Assembly: GCA_030323885.1 (NCBI GenBank)
Contig: CM059199.1
Span: 35,162,590-35,226,589, forward strand
DNA length: 64,000 nucleotides
Direction: 5' to 3'
Origin: Branchipolynoe longqiensis
Lineage: Eukaryota; Annelida; Polychaeta; Phyllodocida; Polynoidae
Shown here: one piece after another, positions 55,601 through 64,000 of the stretch
How positions within the stretch are numbered: position 1 is the stretch's first letter
Layout of the letters: every line of letters starts with the position of its first letter
Notes under the pieces: generated by a model
Database searches by the model: none
What the model was told of the DNA's origin: nothing
The model's input: the letters and a program-made list of their open reading frames with translations, nothing else
Position numbers and translations under genes: made by a program

Positions 55601-58600
55601 AGCTATGTCCCTTAGACTCGCAGTGAATATGACCTATATTGCTGACTTGGCCTAAAGCAGCCACCAATCAATCAATCAACCAATCAATGTCCCTTAGAAA
55701 ATAGCGGGTATCGGGACGTAGCTCAGTCGGTAGCGTGTCCACCTGTGAATGTGTGTCATCCGATCGATCCTGCTCAGTGGACACATTTGCAGTTTGGGCT
55801 ATTTTCCGTTCCAAACAGTGGTCCACAACGCGGGACATTTAGCATAGTTAGTTTTTCCGACTATAGGTGGCGCATCGGTACTAGTGGGCCTAAACGGAAA
55901 TACTACAAGACAACATGCAGCCAGTTTGCAGGACAATACCATTATTATGTCAGTACACAGGACCAACAAAGAAGTTCTCAGAAAAATTAAAAATAAGAAA
56001 CGCTTGTTTGCCACTATACAGACAAAGAAACTTATTTATTTTGGCCACATCATTCGTCAGAGTTCAATATACCGTACATTGTTGGAATGGAAGGTGAATG
56101 GCAGCAGAGGGGGAGGGAGACCAAGAACATCATGGTTTACAAATATTTCACATTGGACAGGCTTGAATTATTCACAGTCTATCAGAACAGCACACCATCG
56201 GGACAAGTGGAGAACCATTGCATCCAACCCTCGACTAGAGGACGGAACTATTGATTGATTGACACAGGACCATAATGTCAGCATGTCAGTGACCAGTCAG
56301 TATGTCAGTACACCGGACTACAGTCAGTACACAGGACCATAATGTCAGTATGTCAGTACACTGGACTAGTCAGTACACAGGACTACAGTCAGTACACAGG
56401 ACTATTCTGTCAGTATATCAGTACTCAGGACTGCAGTCAGTACATCAGACTAGTCAGCACACATAACCATACTGTCAGTATACCAGACTAGTCAGCACAC
56501 AGAACCATACCGCCAGTGTGTCAGTACACATGACTACAGTCAGTACTCAGGACCATACAATCAGTAAGTCAGTACACAGGACTAGTCAGTACACATGACT
56601 ACAGTGAGGATGTCAGTACACAGGACTACAGTCAGTACACAGGACCATACTGACAGTACAGAGGACCATACAGCCAGTATGTCAGTACACTGGGCCAATC
56701 AGTAGGCTTACACAGGACTACAGTCAGTACTCAGGACCTTACCGTCAGTATGTCAGTACACCAGACTACACTCAGTATTCAGGACAAGGCCATCAGTATG
56801 TCAGTACACCGGAAAACAGTCAGTACTCAAGACCATACCATCAGTATGTCGGTACACATGACTAGTTAGTGCAAGGACTACAGCCAGTACACATAACTAT
56901 ACTGCCAGTATGTCAGTGCAGAATACTACAGTCAGTATGTCAGTACACCGGACTACAGTCAGTGGATAGAAAAATATCATCAGTACGTCAGTACACAGGA
57001 TTGCAGTCAGTACAATCAGTACACAGGACCATACCATCAGTATGTCAGTACACCAGACAACAGTCAGTGCACAGGACTAGTCAGTACACACTACAATACT
57101 GTCAGTATGTCAATACACAGGACTAGTCAGTACACAGGGCTACAGTCAGGACACATAACTATACCGTATGTATGTCAGTACAAAAGTCTATACTGTCAGC
57201 ATGTCAGTACACAAGAAAATACTGTCTGTATGTCAATACAGAGGACTAGTCAGTACACATGGCATGCCGTCAGTAGGTCAATACATCAGACTACAGTCAG
57301 GAGACAGGACTACACCATCAGTACGTCAAATTACAGGAGTAGTCAGACAGAGGATGATACCATCAGGCCCACTACTTCAGTGGCGACGCCAACGGCAATT
57401 GTTTGAACCACAACATCGCAATGTCCCCCACTGGTTCATCAAAGGCTGTAGTATGTGTTGTCCTGTCTGTGGGAAAGTGCATATAAAAGACCCTTTGCTG
57501 TTTATCGGAATGAGTAGCCTATGTGGTGGCAGCAGCTTTCCTCCAAAGATATATGTCAGAGTGACCATCTGTTTGACGTCCAATAGCCGATGATAAAAAT
57601 CAATGTGCTCTGGAGGCTGCATTAAATCAAACAAAACTGTCCTTTCGAAAATTGCGTAATGTGCCTGCACTGGGTTTAGTTTAGACTTCATTTGTGGCAT
57701 GTTTTGCAAATACTGTTTTATGATACCAGTAAGTATTGGCCATATTGCACTAAGTAAACTAACATATACCTTAATAGAAGTTGCAATTCTGTTTGGCACT
57801 CTCAATACGACTGCAAGAAAAGTGTAACAGTTCTGAGCAACAAAAGTGTTGATAACATTCTATCGCCAATTTACAACTTGCTTTTAACTTTCAAGGTACT
57901 GAAAAATGATCAATTTCCAAAATGAATAAAAGCCCTACTATACATTATATGATTCAATAGGGTGGTTGAATAAGTTGAGCGCCTGTTTTCTGTGTTGCAA
58001 GTCATGGAAATCAAACCATGCTGAGTCAAACCAATGACACACAAATTTATAGTTGTTGTTACCTAGCCTGGTGGCACTCAGCAATACTACGCTAGAAAAA
58101 AGGAGCAATAGAATGAGGAAGACCAATCGTCTACAGTTGAGAGATTGATTGATTCGATTCTTTACGCCATGTCGGCAGCATAGGCCATATTCACGGCGAG
58201 AATTTTTTATTTTTTTATTCAATCATAGCTTTTACATATAATGTAAAAGCTTACAATCAACTATATGTCAATAGACACTCATGAATTTCCCCCGGTTTAA
58301 TCAACAAATGTAATAGAGTAAAAATGTATGACTCTAATTCTAGGTAAAGATAGTGACTCGGAGAGCCAGAAGCCACAGCGGCCACCAAAGGAATTCACTG
58401 GAGCGCGAATCGACATCCGACGGTTTGCACAATTCCTGAACGGTCAGCAAATGAACCCATCGCGGGTGGTTTGTAGTAAGTAGATAGCCAGCGCTTTACT
58501 GTGTGTGACAATCTCATGGGCTTGGCGGTATCAGAGAATCACAGCCCCTCGCTGGGTTAGCTGTAGCGGAAACGCAGCCCCTAATACGCTTGGCACTGCC

Positions 58601-61199
58601 AGGGAATCGCAGCCCCTCATAGCCTTAGCGGTACCAGAAAATCGCAGTCCCTCATAGCTTTAGCAGTACCGGAGAATAATAGCAGCCCCTCATAGCCTTA
58701 GTGGTACCAGAGAATCGCTGCCCCTCATAGCTTTAGCGGTACCAGAGAATCGCAGCCCCTCATAGGCTTGGTGGTACCGGAAAATCGCAGCCCCTCACTA
58801 GTCTTAGCGGTACCGGAGAATTGCAGCCCCTCATAGGCCTGGCGGTAACAGAGAATGTCCAATCATATCTGGGTCGTTTCATGGTAAATGGGGCCAAAGT
58901 GTGACATGAGGGTCAAAAATGAATATTGTGTAATGTCCTCATTTTTTCGCTGAGTAGCTAACTCTTGTCCATATATATACTGGTAATGTGAAGGAAAAGA
59001 TAGTTGAGGTTAAAGTTTTGTCAGAAAAACAAGAACTAATGAGGAACAAGTGTGGATTTATTAATAAAAACTATTATTTACGAAAAATGTATGCATGAAA
59101 TAATTAATTTTTATGTTGTGATCCCCTAAGTATTGAAATGCACTCTAGAAAATCTGTATATGATGATTATTTTCTTCACAATTTTGTGTTGTGGATGTAA
59201 CAGAATAGAAGGGGACACCAAAATAATATGAGACTTCAATTTCAATTTTTGTTCATACAACTTAGTAGGACAATTATATTACTTGTCATGCTACTGTAAA
59301 ATATGCTTGCACATGCGACAGTACGAAGGGTTTTCTTGTTGAAGCTCTGCTATTCACAGAATAGCATATTCCCTGATAAAACAACCAGGGGATATGACAG
59401 TTACGGCCAGAACCATTTTAATCACCATGGAATATTAGATATAAAAAATACATATATGCATGAAATATGAACTTTTATTTCCAGTAAGAGTCTCCTTTTA
59501 TTATTTCATTGACTAACAGGTAATTTCCTATGCAAAATAAAGGTGTAATATGCTAGAAAAGTCCACATTCTCCATGTAACAAATTCATGCCTATAAAATA
59601 CCATATTTTTGGAATGAAGATGTTTGCTTTTTTTTTACTGTCACATTAGGCCTTAATTGTTTCATATCTATATCTACAAAGTGTAAGAATATCAATTCTA
59701 TAAAGAAAATACCTCCTCTACTCTTTCCATAATTGTTTTTGACCATTACATACTGGAAAGTACATTGGCCCCATTTACCATGAAACGACCCATCGTATAG
59801 TTGTTTTTGTTTGTTAAATTGCTCCTGTTGTGTTGGGTGTCTACTATTAGTACTAATGAACATGGGACTTAATAGGGCTTGTCGCAAATGACCTCATCAT
59901 ACTCTGGTATGCATATTTAAAGATCTGGTCACCTTATTTTAACATCGTCCTTACATCTTCATGAAATAGTCATATTCTGGAAAGACTAACTGCACTGTAC
60001 TTAGAAATCAGCGATTTGAACTGCAACCCAGTATGTATGGCTATGCACTACATAAAATACCACTTGGTGGATTATGATGAATGTGTATTCAATCCTTTCC
60101 CCACCACCTTCCGACATGTAAGCTGTCTGTAACATAGTGTGCTGGATCAGGGCTTCCATCTTTCCTCAGGAACCAATGATACTCGGAACATGCAAATTGG
60201 CCATGTGAAATTTTCTTAATCAACGAATCTTTTTTTTTAATTAAAAGAGGGGGGTGGGGAAGAAAGATCACTTCCAAGTGGAAACCGTTTACTATCTGAA
60301 ATGGCCACAGAATGAGCAAATTCTACTATCATTTAAGTAAATTTGAAGAATTTTGAGTATGCCCTCTTTTCTGTCTGACATAACAAAACTACTACTAATA
60401 GTTATAGGATACTTAAGTCTAATGGTATGCAGGTCTAATGGTGTATGCAGGTATTGCAGGTATAGCAATACCTCAGGGAGTTTGATGCCCCTGCCCTGCA
60501 GAGTTGTAAACCACTGCCTTGTGGTACAGGTTCTTGACAGAACCGAAGGCATGGGGAGCAAACCCTGAACAGAAAACCATGTCACTGTGGCAGCATAAAG
60601 GGCGGTTGATGTATGGAACTCCCAACATCTCCCGACCAGCCACTGCAGGGACAAATAGTTTTGTTCCTGTCTTGACATGTTCTTGCCGGTGTGAAACCTC
60701 TATTTGCTCCCCGAGAGAGTGCCGCTGGTAACTTGCAAAAGCCAGCAGCACTTCAACACTTTTGCAGGCAGCTTTCATGAAATGTTGGAGAGTGGCAGTC
60801 AAGTAATGAAAGCAGTCTTTATTGCATCGCGACCGACAGCATGATGCTGATGATGATGATGATGCTGAAGTCTAATGCTGCTGGGCAATACCTACCTACT
60901 GGGTTTGAGCTCAAATACCCCATTCAATGTGTGATCTTTCATTAATATATATTGAGTATTCATGTAATGAATGCATGGTAAAATCTTGTGACTAGCTCTT
61001 TAAACTACAATACACAAAAGTTGTCTTCTAATGCAACTTTCAACCAGCCAACCAGATACCTGAAAGATTGCCTTTGAAATACATTTCTCAGTGGGTTTAT
61101 TCTTTAATTGCAGACATAGTAGATGACGAGGTTGCCCACTTCTTCCTACTCCACGAGGACATTTCGTTGCAATACTTCATTCCAGTTGTAGGTGGTTGA
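49619..61199 (+). CDS. HUS1: HUS1 checkpoint clamp component
   Basis: Eight coding exons: 49619-49670, 50447-50574, 51167-51343, 52108-52215, 53320-53394, 54919-55018, 58344-58475, 61114-61199 (stop TGA). GT-AG junctions and phases 1,0,0,0,0,1,1 give 285 aa (human 280). Seen: MRFRGKLVDIGCIQHFT at the start (human MKFRAKIVDMACLNHFT); SKLAKNCTLRL; SIWCELPQ; FFNEYAMDGVSEEHNEIFLE; VHDVPVNVIPRRLW; KLEVETDLAKVTTHFRDL; GARIDIRRFAQFLNGQQMNP; and C-terminal EDISLQYFIPVVGG. Known: HUS1 is a PCNA-like subunit of the nuclear RAD9-RAD1-HUS1 ring, loaded at damaged DNA by RAD17-RFC to activate ATR signalling. All parts of both PCNA-like domains are present with no frame break, so it appears intact. Largest introns, 6 and 7 (3.3 and 2.6 kb), hold satellites and a MITE. 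Confidence 0.97.
49836..49930. mobile_element. MITE-8, tiny TIR element in HUS1 intron 1
   Basis: AATAGACCCCCGCCAGTTAA against TTAACTGTGGGGGTGTGTTA, enclosing GCGGTTCCAGATTCTGCCGA. A second copy (50268-50352) shares that core and ends TTATCTGGCGGGGTCTATTA. Confidence 0.72.
49989..50151. mobile_element. MITE-2, complete copy in HUS1 intron 1
   Basis: TATAGTAAAACCTCTACATC to GTATAGAGAGGTTTTACTGC; 163 bp. Confidence 0.87.
50601..50655 (-). mobile_element. SINE-A 3' fragment
   Basis: GTTTGTTTGTTGTTGTTTTA and CATCTAAGGTCATATCA, bracketed by ACTACTAGTACTAGT and GTACTAGTAGTAC, which look like its target duplication. Only 27 bp past HUS1 exon 2. Confidence 0.8.
51480..51990. mobile_element. MITE-1 remnant with nested SINE-A
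   Basis: MITE phrases at 51490-51550 and 51826-51905 (CAATTTAATAGAACCTGTCA) flank a SINE-A at 51550-51835. TGCACTTATT on both sides is its target duplication. Confidence 0.8.
51550..51835 (+). mobile_element. SINE-A in HUS1 intron 3
   Basis: Head ATGCGGTGGCAGAATCGATA, B box GGTTCAAATCC, tail CCTCAACAAACAAACATG. Confidence 0.82.
53462..53806 (+). mobile_element. SINE-A full-length in HUS1 intron 5
   Basis: Best-preserved copy: A box GGTGGCCGAATCGGTAGAG, B box AGTTCGATTCCCGG, tail ACAACAAACAAACAAAC. 13-bp target duplication CTCGTCTTTGAGA / CTCGTCCTTGAGA. Only 68 bp after HUS1 exon 5. Confidence 0.93.
54640..54735 (-). mobile_element. SINE-A head fragment
   Basis: GGTTTGAATCGACCAGGGTT to CTACTCATTCGGCCAC in HUS1 intron 5. 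Confidence 0.72.
55210..55349 (-). mobile_element. Repeat-C
   Basis: GATTGATTGGTGGTTGCTTT to TGTGCCAATAGACACTCATT, including GCTTTTACATTTAAAAGC. HUS1 intron 6. Confidence 0.82.
55615..55685 (+). mobile_element. Repeat-C, short 3' fragment
   Basis: GCAGTGAATATGACCTATAT to CAATCAATCAATCAACCAAT, flanked by ATGTCCCTTAGA on both sides (12-bp target duplication), so it inserted already 5'-truncated. Confidence 0.82.
55884..56258 (+). mobile_element. LINE reverse-transcriptase C-terminal remnant
   Basis: One open frame with KLIYFGHIIRQSSIYRTLLE, WKVNGSRGGGRPRTSWFTNI and DKWRTIASN matches the terminal segment of LINE ORF2 (YFGHVIRxxxLExxxLEGKxxGxRGRGRPRxxWxDNIxxWTG). Followed by (ATTG)n, a LINE-type tail. 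Intact over 124 codons but lacks all catalytic parts. Confidence 0.85.
56269..57368. repeat. 1.1-kb tandem array of CAGTACACAGGACTA units
   Basis: Degenerate words CAGTCAGTACACAGGACTA, CCATACTGTCAGTATGTCAG and CACAGGACTAGT recur every 20-50 bp throughout. ORFs rich in SVHRT/CQYTG are by-products. Confidence 0.93.
57959..58320 (+). mobile_element. SINE-A short-tail variant split by Repeat-C
   Basis: Head and body 57959-58146 end in GAATGAGGAAGACCAATCGT; the tail CCCCGGTTTAATCAACAAATG resumes at about 58289 after a Repeat-C copy. This is the same combination as at 11608-11931. Confidence 0.75.
58147..58283 (-). mobile_element. Repeat-C in SINE-A variant, HUS1 intron 6
   Basis: GATTGATTGATTCGATTCTT to GTCAATAGACACTCATG; ends 60 bp before the HUS1 exon 7 acceptor. 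Confidence 0.83.
58500..58860. repeat. 36-bp tandem repeat, HUS1 intron 7
   Basis: About nine units of GCAGCCCCTCATAGCCTTAG + CGGTACCAGAGAATC, with substitutions but constant spacing; starts about 25 bp after exon 7. Confidence 0.93.
58870..59792. mobile_element. MITE-5, 923-bp TIR element in HUS1 intron 7
   Basis: Perfect 27-bp terminal inverted repeats: TGGGTCGTTTCATGGTAAAT at the left, ATTTACCATGAAACGACCCA at the right. Subterminal AAAGTGTGACATG resembles AGAAGTGTCACATG in MITE-4, hinting at one superfamily. No ORF. Confidence 0.9.
60430..60870 (-). repeat. Repeat-E copy 2
   Basis: Inverted partner of 40240-40690, again next to a GAT/CAT run (60841-60865). The frame [20 protein letters not shown] is open for 109 codons on the minus strand. 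Lies in HUS1 intron 7. Confidence 0.75.
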
Positions 61200-61293
61200 C
61201 AGGAGCTAATATTAATGATAAGTATTGCCTTAATATATGTACATACAACTAAGCAATATTAGTACCGGGTATTTTCTATTTTAATTTGATAGT

Positions 61294-61299
61294 AATAAA
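61294..61299 (+). terminator. HUS1 candidate polyadenylation signal
   Basis: AATAAA lies 95 nt after the HUS1 stop codon; further hexamers occur near 61427 and 61744. It is the closest canonical signal. Confidence 0.5.
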
Positions 61300-61995
61300 T
61301 AATATACACCATATTGAAGGAGGTCGATTTTGTATTATGATCTGACTTGTGTAAATTTATGCAAATCATTATATTTATGTGTAGTGTCCTGGATTATGTT
61401 TATATATTATCTATCCTGGCCACCATGAATAAACTCATACAGGGTTCCCACTCTTCTTCAGGCTTCTTTTTTAATGATTTTAACATACTTCTTAGGACCG
61501 TTAAGTGTTTATAAAGACCAAAATGAAGAAATTCCAGTTTTTCAACATGCAATAACTCCAGGTTCTTATTGCCCATCAGGTGGTGGACAATTCCAATGTA
61601 ATCTTTGGAGGACAGCCAAGGTTGGGCCGAAATTATTGTCTACAGTAACAATGAGAAGTTATTTCAAAATGACATCAAATGACCCGGCATGTGATGAAGA
61701 ATACGCGATATATGAAATGTTGGGATACAATTTGTTTTATTAGAAAATAAAGATCGATTTTTTAAATAAGACAATATTTTGAAGACATTTTTTCCAATAT
61801 TTTAATATCCATAATTTGTAATGACTTATAATACATTTTGTATAATTGTAGGACCGTTCAGTACTCAATTTATTTCATTTTCAAAAGCTTGACTCAGGAA
61901 ATATTCGCATACAATTTTATTTTATTTATCTTTATTTACAGTACACCTACCCTCTCCATATACATACTAACCCTTACATTACCTACAGTTTCGTT
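61300..61995. other. Region after HUS1, no recognised gene
   Basis: 61474-61743 has an open frame of 89 codons (MILTYFLGPLSVYKDQNEEI) of unknown meaning, AT-rich and probably chance. Nothing else. Confidence 0.4.
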
Positions 61996-62130
61996 AGGTC
62001 GTGGGATTCGAACCCCCGGGTTCGAACCCTGACTGAATTAAACGAATGACTTAAAAATTGATACTTGTTACTATCTAGCATGGTGTTCGGCATTAATAGG
62101 ATAGAGCAAGGAACAGTGGAATGAGGAAAA
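61996..62130 (+). mobile_element. SINE-A short-tail variant, fragment
   Basis: GTTCGAACCCTGACTGAATT through CTAGCATGGTGTTCGGCATT to GAACAGTGGAATGAGGAA. Confidence 0.68.
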
Positions 62131-63073
62131 AACCATATGGGCTGTCTCGTGGTTGTTTGGACTCTCGCAGCACTGTCTCCAGGAGAGGGCTGCGAAATAA
62201 TCGTATAGAAAGTGTCGCAAAGCTGCGTTATGAACATAACCATATTGATTTTGCCATCTAAAATGCTAAATATATATACTTAAATGCTTATTTATGATAG
62301 CCCGCTACTTTTGGGGTGAATAATTGATGAAATCATGCTGATTAATAGACTTTAAACGTTTAATCGGGAGATTTCTGCAGCCGCCATCTTGGATTTTTGG
62401 ATTCTCCCCCCCCCCTCCCCAAATGTCTCAACTTTACGTCAATACAGGTAAATACTGTGCACTGGAACCACTACCTCAACAGTTAGTTAATGCCTACTGA
62501 AGCAGTTTTTGCTCAGATTAAGGTAGGGTTGTCATTTACTCCTACTCTTGATAAGAGGTGAATCTGGGTTGTTTGCGGAGCTAGCCTCATTCTGGTATCA
62601 ACTATGATGATATTAAGTCACAACTTGTCTAGCCCATTCCAACCTCTACCAGCCCCCAAACATGGTTTTGTTGAACACTGAATCCTATCCCATCTGGCAA
62701 GAATATAATGTACATTAATAATTTAATTATAAATTATGTATGTATATAATACAATGAATTTGATTATATATATATATTTTACCTCGGTACTAAGCCTCTG
62801 GCTGATCGTGGTCGAGGGAGAAGGAAGCAACATCCGGGTACAGCAATTAGCATATTCCGCTCATAACGGAGGAACGTTACGAGCAGCTCAGCAATAATTT
62901 ACCACGGATTACCTAGTTTCTACTGTAAGTACCGACACATAAACTGGCAAAGTTGTTTATGAACCACTATAGCACATGCTCATACACCTTGTTAGGCTGT
63001 TTTACATTTAGTTCATGACTAAAGCTGTGCTTTTATCCGGTGCTGTAGAAATTGGAAGCATCCATTTTGTTTT
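62131..63073. other. Spacer, nothing recognised
   Basis: AT-rich up to 62780, then GC-balanced sequence with no hallmark. C run at 62407. Confidence 0.4.
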
Positions 63074-63223
63074 TGCCGCCCGTTGCCGAACGGAGAGACA
63101 TGTTGGCTGGAGTCATTTCGTCGCTTAGATAGGGGTTTTTCCTGATTATGCCGCCCGTTGCCGAACGGAGAGACATGTGGGCAGGAGCCCTTTCGTCGTC
63201 ATGATAGGTTAGAGGCGTACCTC
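63074..63223. repeat. 75-bp direct duplication upstream of the terminal ORF
   Basis: TGCCGCCCGTTGCCGAACGG begins at 63074 and 63149; each unit holds the palindrome CCGTT-GCCG-AACGG, then GAGACATGTxGGCxGGAG and TTTCGTCG. Confidence 0.85.
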
Positions 63224-63526
63224 CGAGTTTCATAGCAATTTCTCCGACCCGTTGGTGCTGTAACCACGGGAGGGAGAAGTGTATGGGACAGAGAGCGTGG
63301 GCGGGAACAGTACACTGGTCCCGACCCCTCGTTTGGTTTCGGTTCGGTTTGTCCCACCGATTCACTCTCGATAGACTCTAGCTTCTCACGCCTGGTGTTA
63401 AATTGGTTTAAATACAATTTGAATACCCCACATTGGGCCAAGCACATGTAGCACTGTCCCACTGGTTCAGATGCGCCTCAATTCGCTCTAAAACCCCCTT
63501 TTTTGGTTGGTTACAGACAATTCGAG

Positions 63527-64000
63527 ATGGCCGCGAAGCGGGGTGCCAAAGGTGTACCACACACGCTCAGTGAAGGCGACGCGACCTCTGGACAACGCTC
63601 AGCCGCGTCCCGGGACGGCTCGCCCGAGGCAGGGCTCTCCCAGCCTGACGCGAATGAGCAAATGGTGCGGCTCATACGAGAGCAGCTACAACAGCTCCTC
63701 CCTACGCCACCCTCTAAGGCTTCGCCTCAGAGGAGACTGTCACTCTCGGACAAGTCCGAATGGGAGGACCTTTCCGACCAGGAAACTACGGATTCGGAAG
63801 TGCGCGTGGGACGGAAACGGAAACGTCCCAAAAAGAAGTACTCATCAGGAGGCGATGAGTACTACAAGGCACGCAATAAGGTCAAGAAAGTTAAGAAAAC
63901 TAAGAGCAAGTCCAAAGCGAAGAAGAAGAAATCAAAATCTTCTTCTTCAAGCTCGTCGGGGTCCACCACAACCGACTCAGATTCTGACGACCCCCACACC
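63527..64000 (+). CDS. Partial ORF, Lys/Ser-rich protein, possibly mobile-element gag-like
   Basis: An ATG-initiated frame stays open for 158 codons to the window edge. Order: MAAKRGAKGVPHTLSEGDAT, a low-complexity Ser/Gly stretch, a short predicted helix (EQMVRLIREQLQQLL), an acidic segment (SEWEDLSDQETTDSE), basic clusters (KRKRPKKK and a Lys/Ser run near residues 115-140), then a serine tract and SDSDD. No domain is recognised. A pyrimidine-rich TTACAG lies 11 bp upstream, so this may be the start of an exon. It is GC-richer than its surroundings and is preceded by a 75-bp direct duplication with inner palindromes, which would fit a retroelement leader (DIRS- or LTR-type gag), but a nuclear host protein is equally possible. 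Confidence 0.5.
   Translation, partial: MAAKRGAKGVPHTLSEGDATSGQRSAASRDGSPEAGLSQPDANEQMVRLIREQLQQLLPTPPSKASPQRRLSLSDKSEWEDLSDQETTDSEVRVGRKRKRPKKKYSSGGDEYYKARNKVKKVKKTKSKSKAKKKKSKSSSSSSSGSTTTDSDSDDPHT

Larger units (their letters stand above)
55710..57640 (+). mobile_element. SINE-B split by LINE and satellite
   Basis: Head half 55710-55830 (GGGACGTAGCTCAGTCGGTA ... GTGGTCCACAAC) and tail half 57405-57640 (ACTGGTTCATCAAAGGCTGT ... TTAAATCAAACAAAAC) together make one SINE-B. CCACAAC occurs at both inner edges. Between them lie the LINE tail at 55884-56258 and the tandem array at 56269-57368. Confidence 0.75.

Noticed and set aside
56269..57368. CRISPR array
   Set aside because: Units vary in length and sequence with no unique spacers; it is a degenerate satellite.

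Overview
This is a eukaryotic nuclear window. Coding sequence is split into short exons by GT-AG introns of 0.2-8 kb and makes up only about 4% of the bases; most of the rest is tRNA-derived SINEs, MITE-type inverted-repeat elements, LINE 3' fragments, tandem arrays and homopolymer runs. The best clue to the host is a SINE family (SINE-B below) whose head reads GGGACGTAGCTCAGTCGGTA and whose body closely resembles tRNA-SINEs I know from gastropod and other molluscan genomes. A marine mollusc is therefore most likely (inference; not proven by the genes).

Three conserved animal genes can be rebuilt exon by exon with consistent splice phases. (1) CDV3 homologue, + strand, 6670-14835, 5 coding exons, 251 aa. 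(2) ATXN7L3 (metazoan SGF11, SAGA deubiquitinase module), - strand, 49195-29702, 12 coding exons including 17-nt and 26-nt microexons, 330 aa. (3) HUS1 (9-1-1 checkpoint clamp), + strand, 49619-61199, 8 coding exons, 285 aa. ATXN7L3 and HUS1 are head to head with only 423 bp between their start codons, which suggests a shared promoter. The products work in separate processes: histone H2B deubiquitination/transcription, and DNA-damage checkpoint signalling. A fourth reading frame (63527 to the window edge) encodes an unrecognised Lys/Ser-rich protein, possibly part of a mobile element.

Layout: 1-6550 repeats, including an 0.8-kb TIR element and a 2-kb polypurine minisatellite; 6.6-14.8 kb CDV3; 14.8-29.7 kb gene-poor repeat-rich spacer; 29.7-49.2 kb ATXN7L3; 49.2-49.6 kb divergent promoter; 49.6-61.2 kb HUS1; 61.3-64 kb repeats and the partial ORF. 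Repeats are heavily nested: SINE in MITE, MITE in LINE, LINE plus satellite in SINE. I found no bacterial genes, CRISPR, rRNA or convincing functional tRNA gene. I see no clear novel system; the most interesting signals are the ATXN7L3 microexon, the tandemly duplicated ATXN7L3 splice donor, and several unusual inverted-repeat elements.
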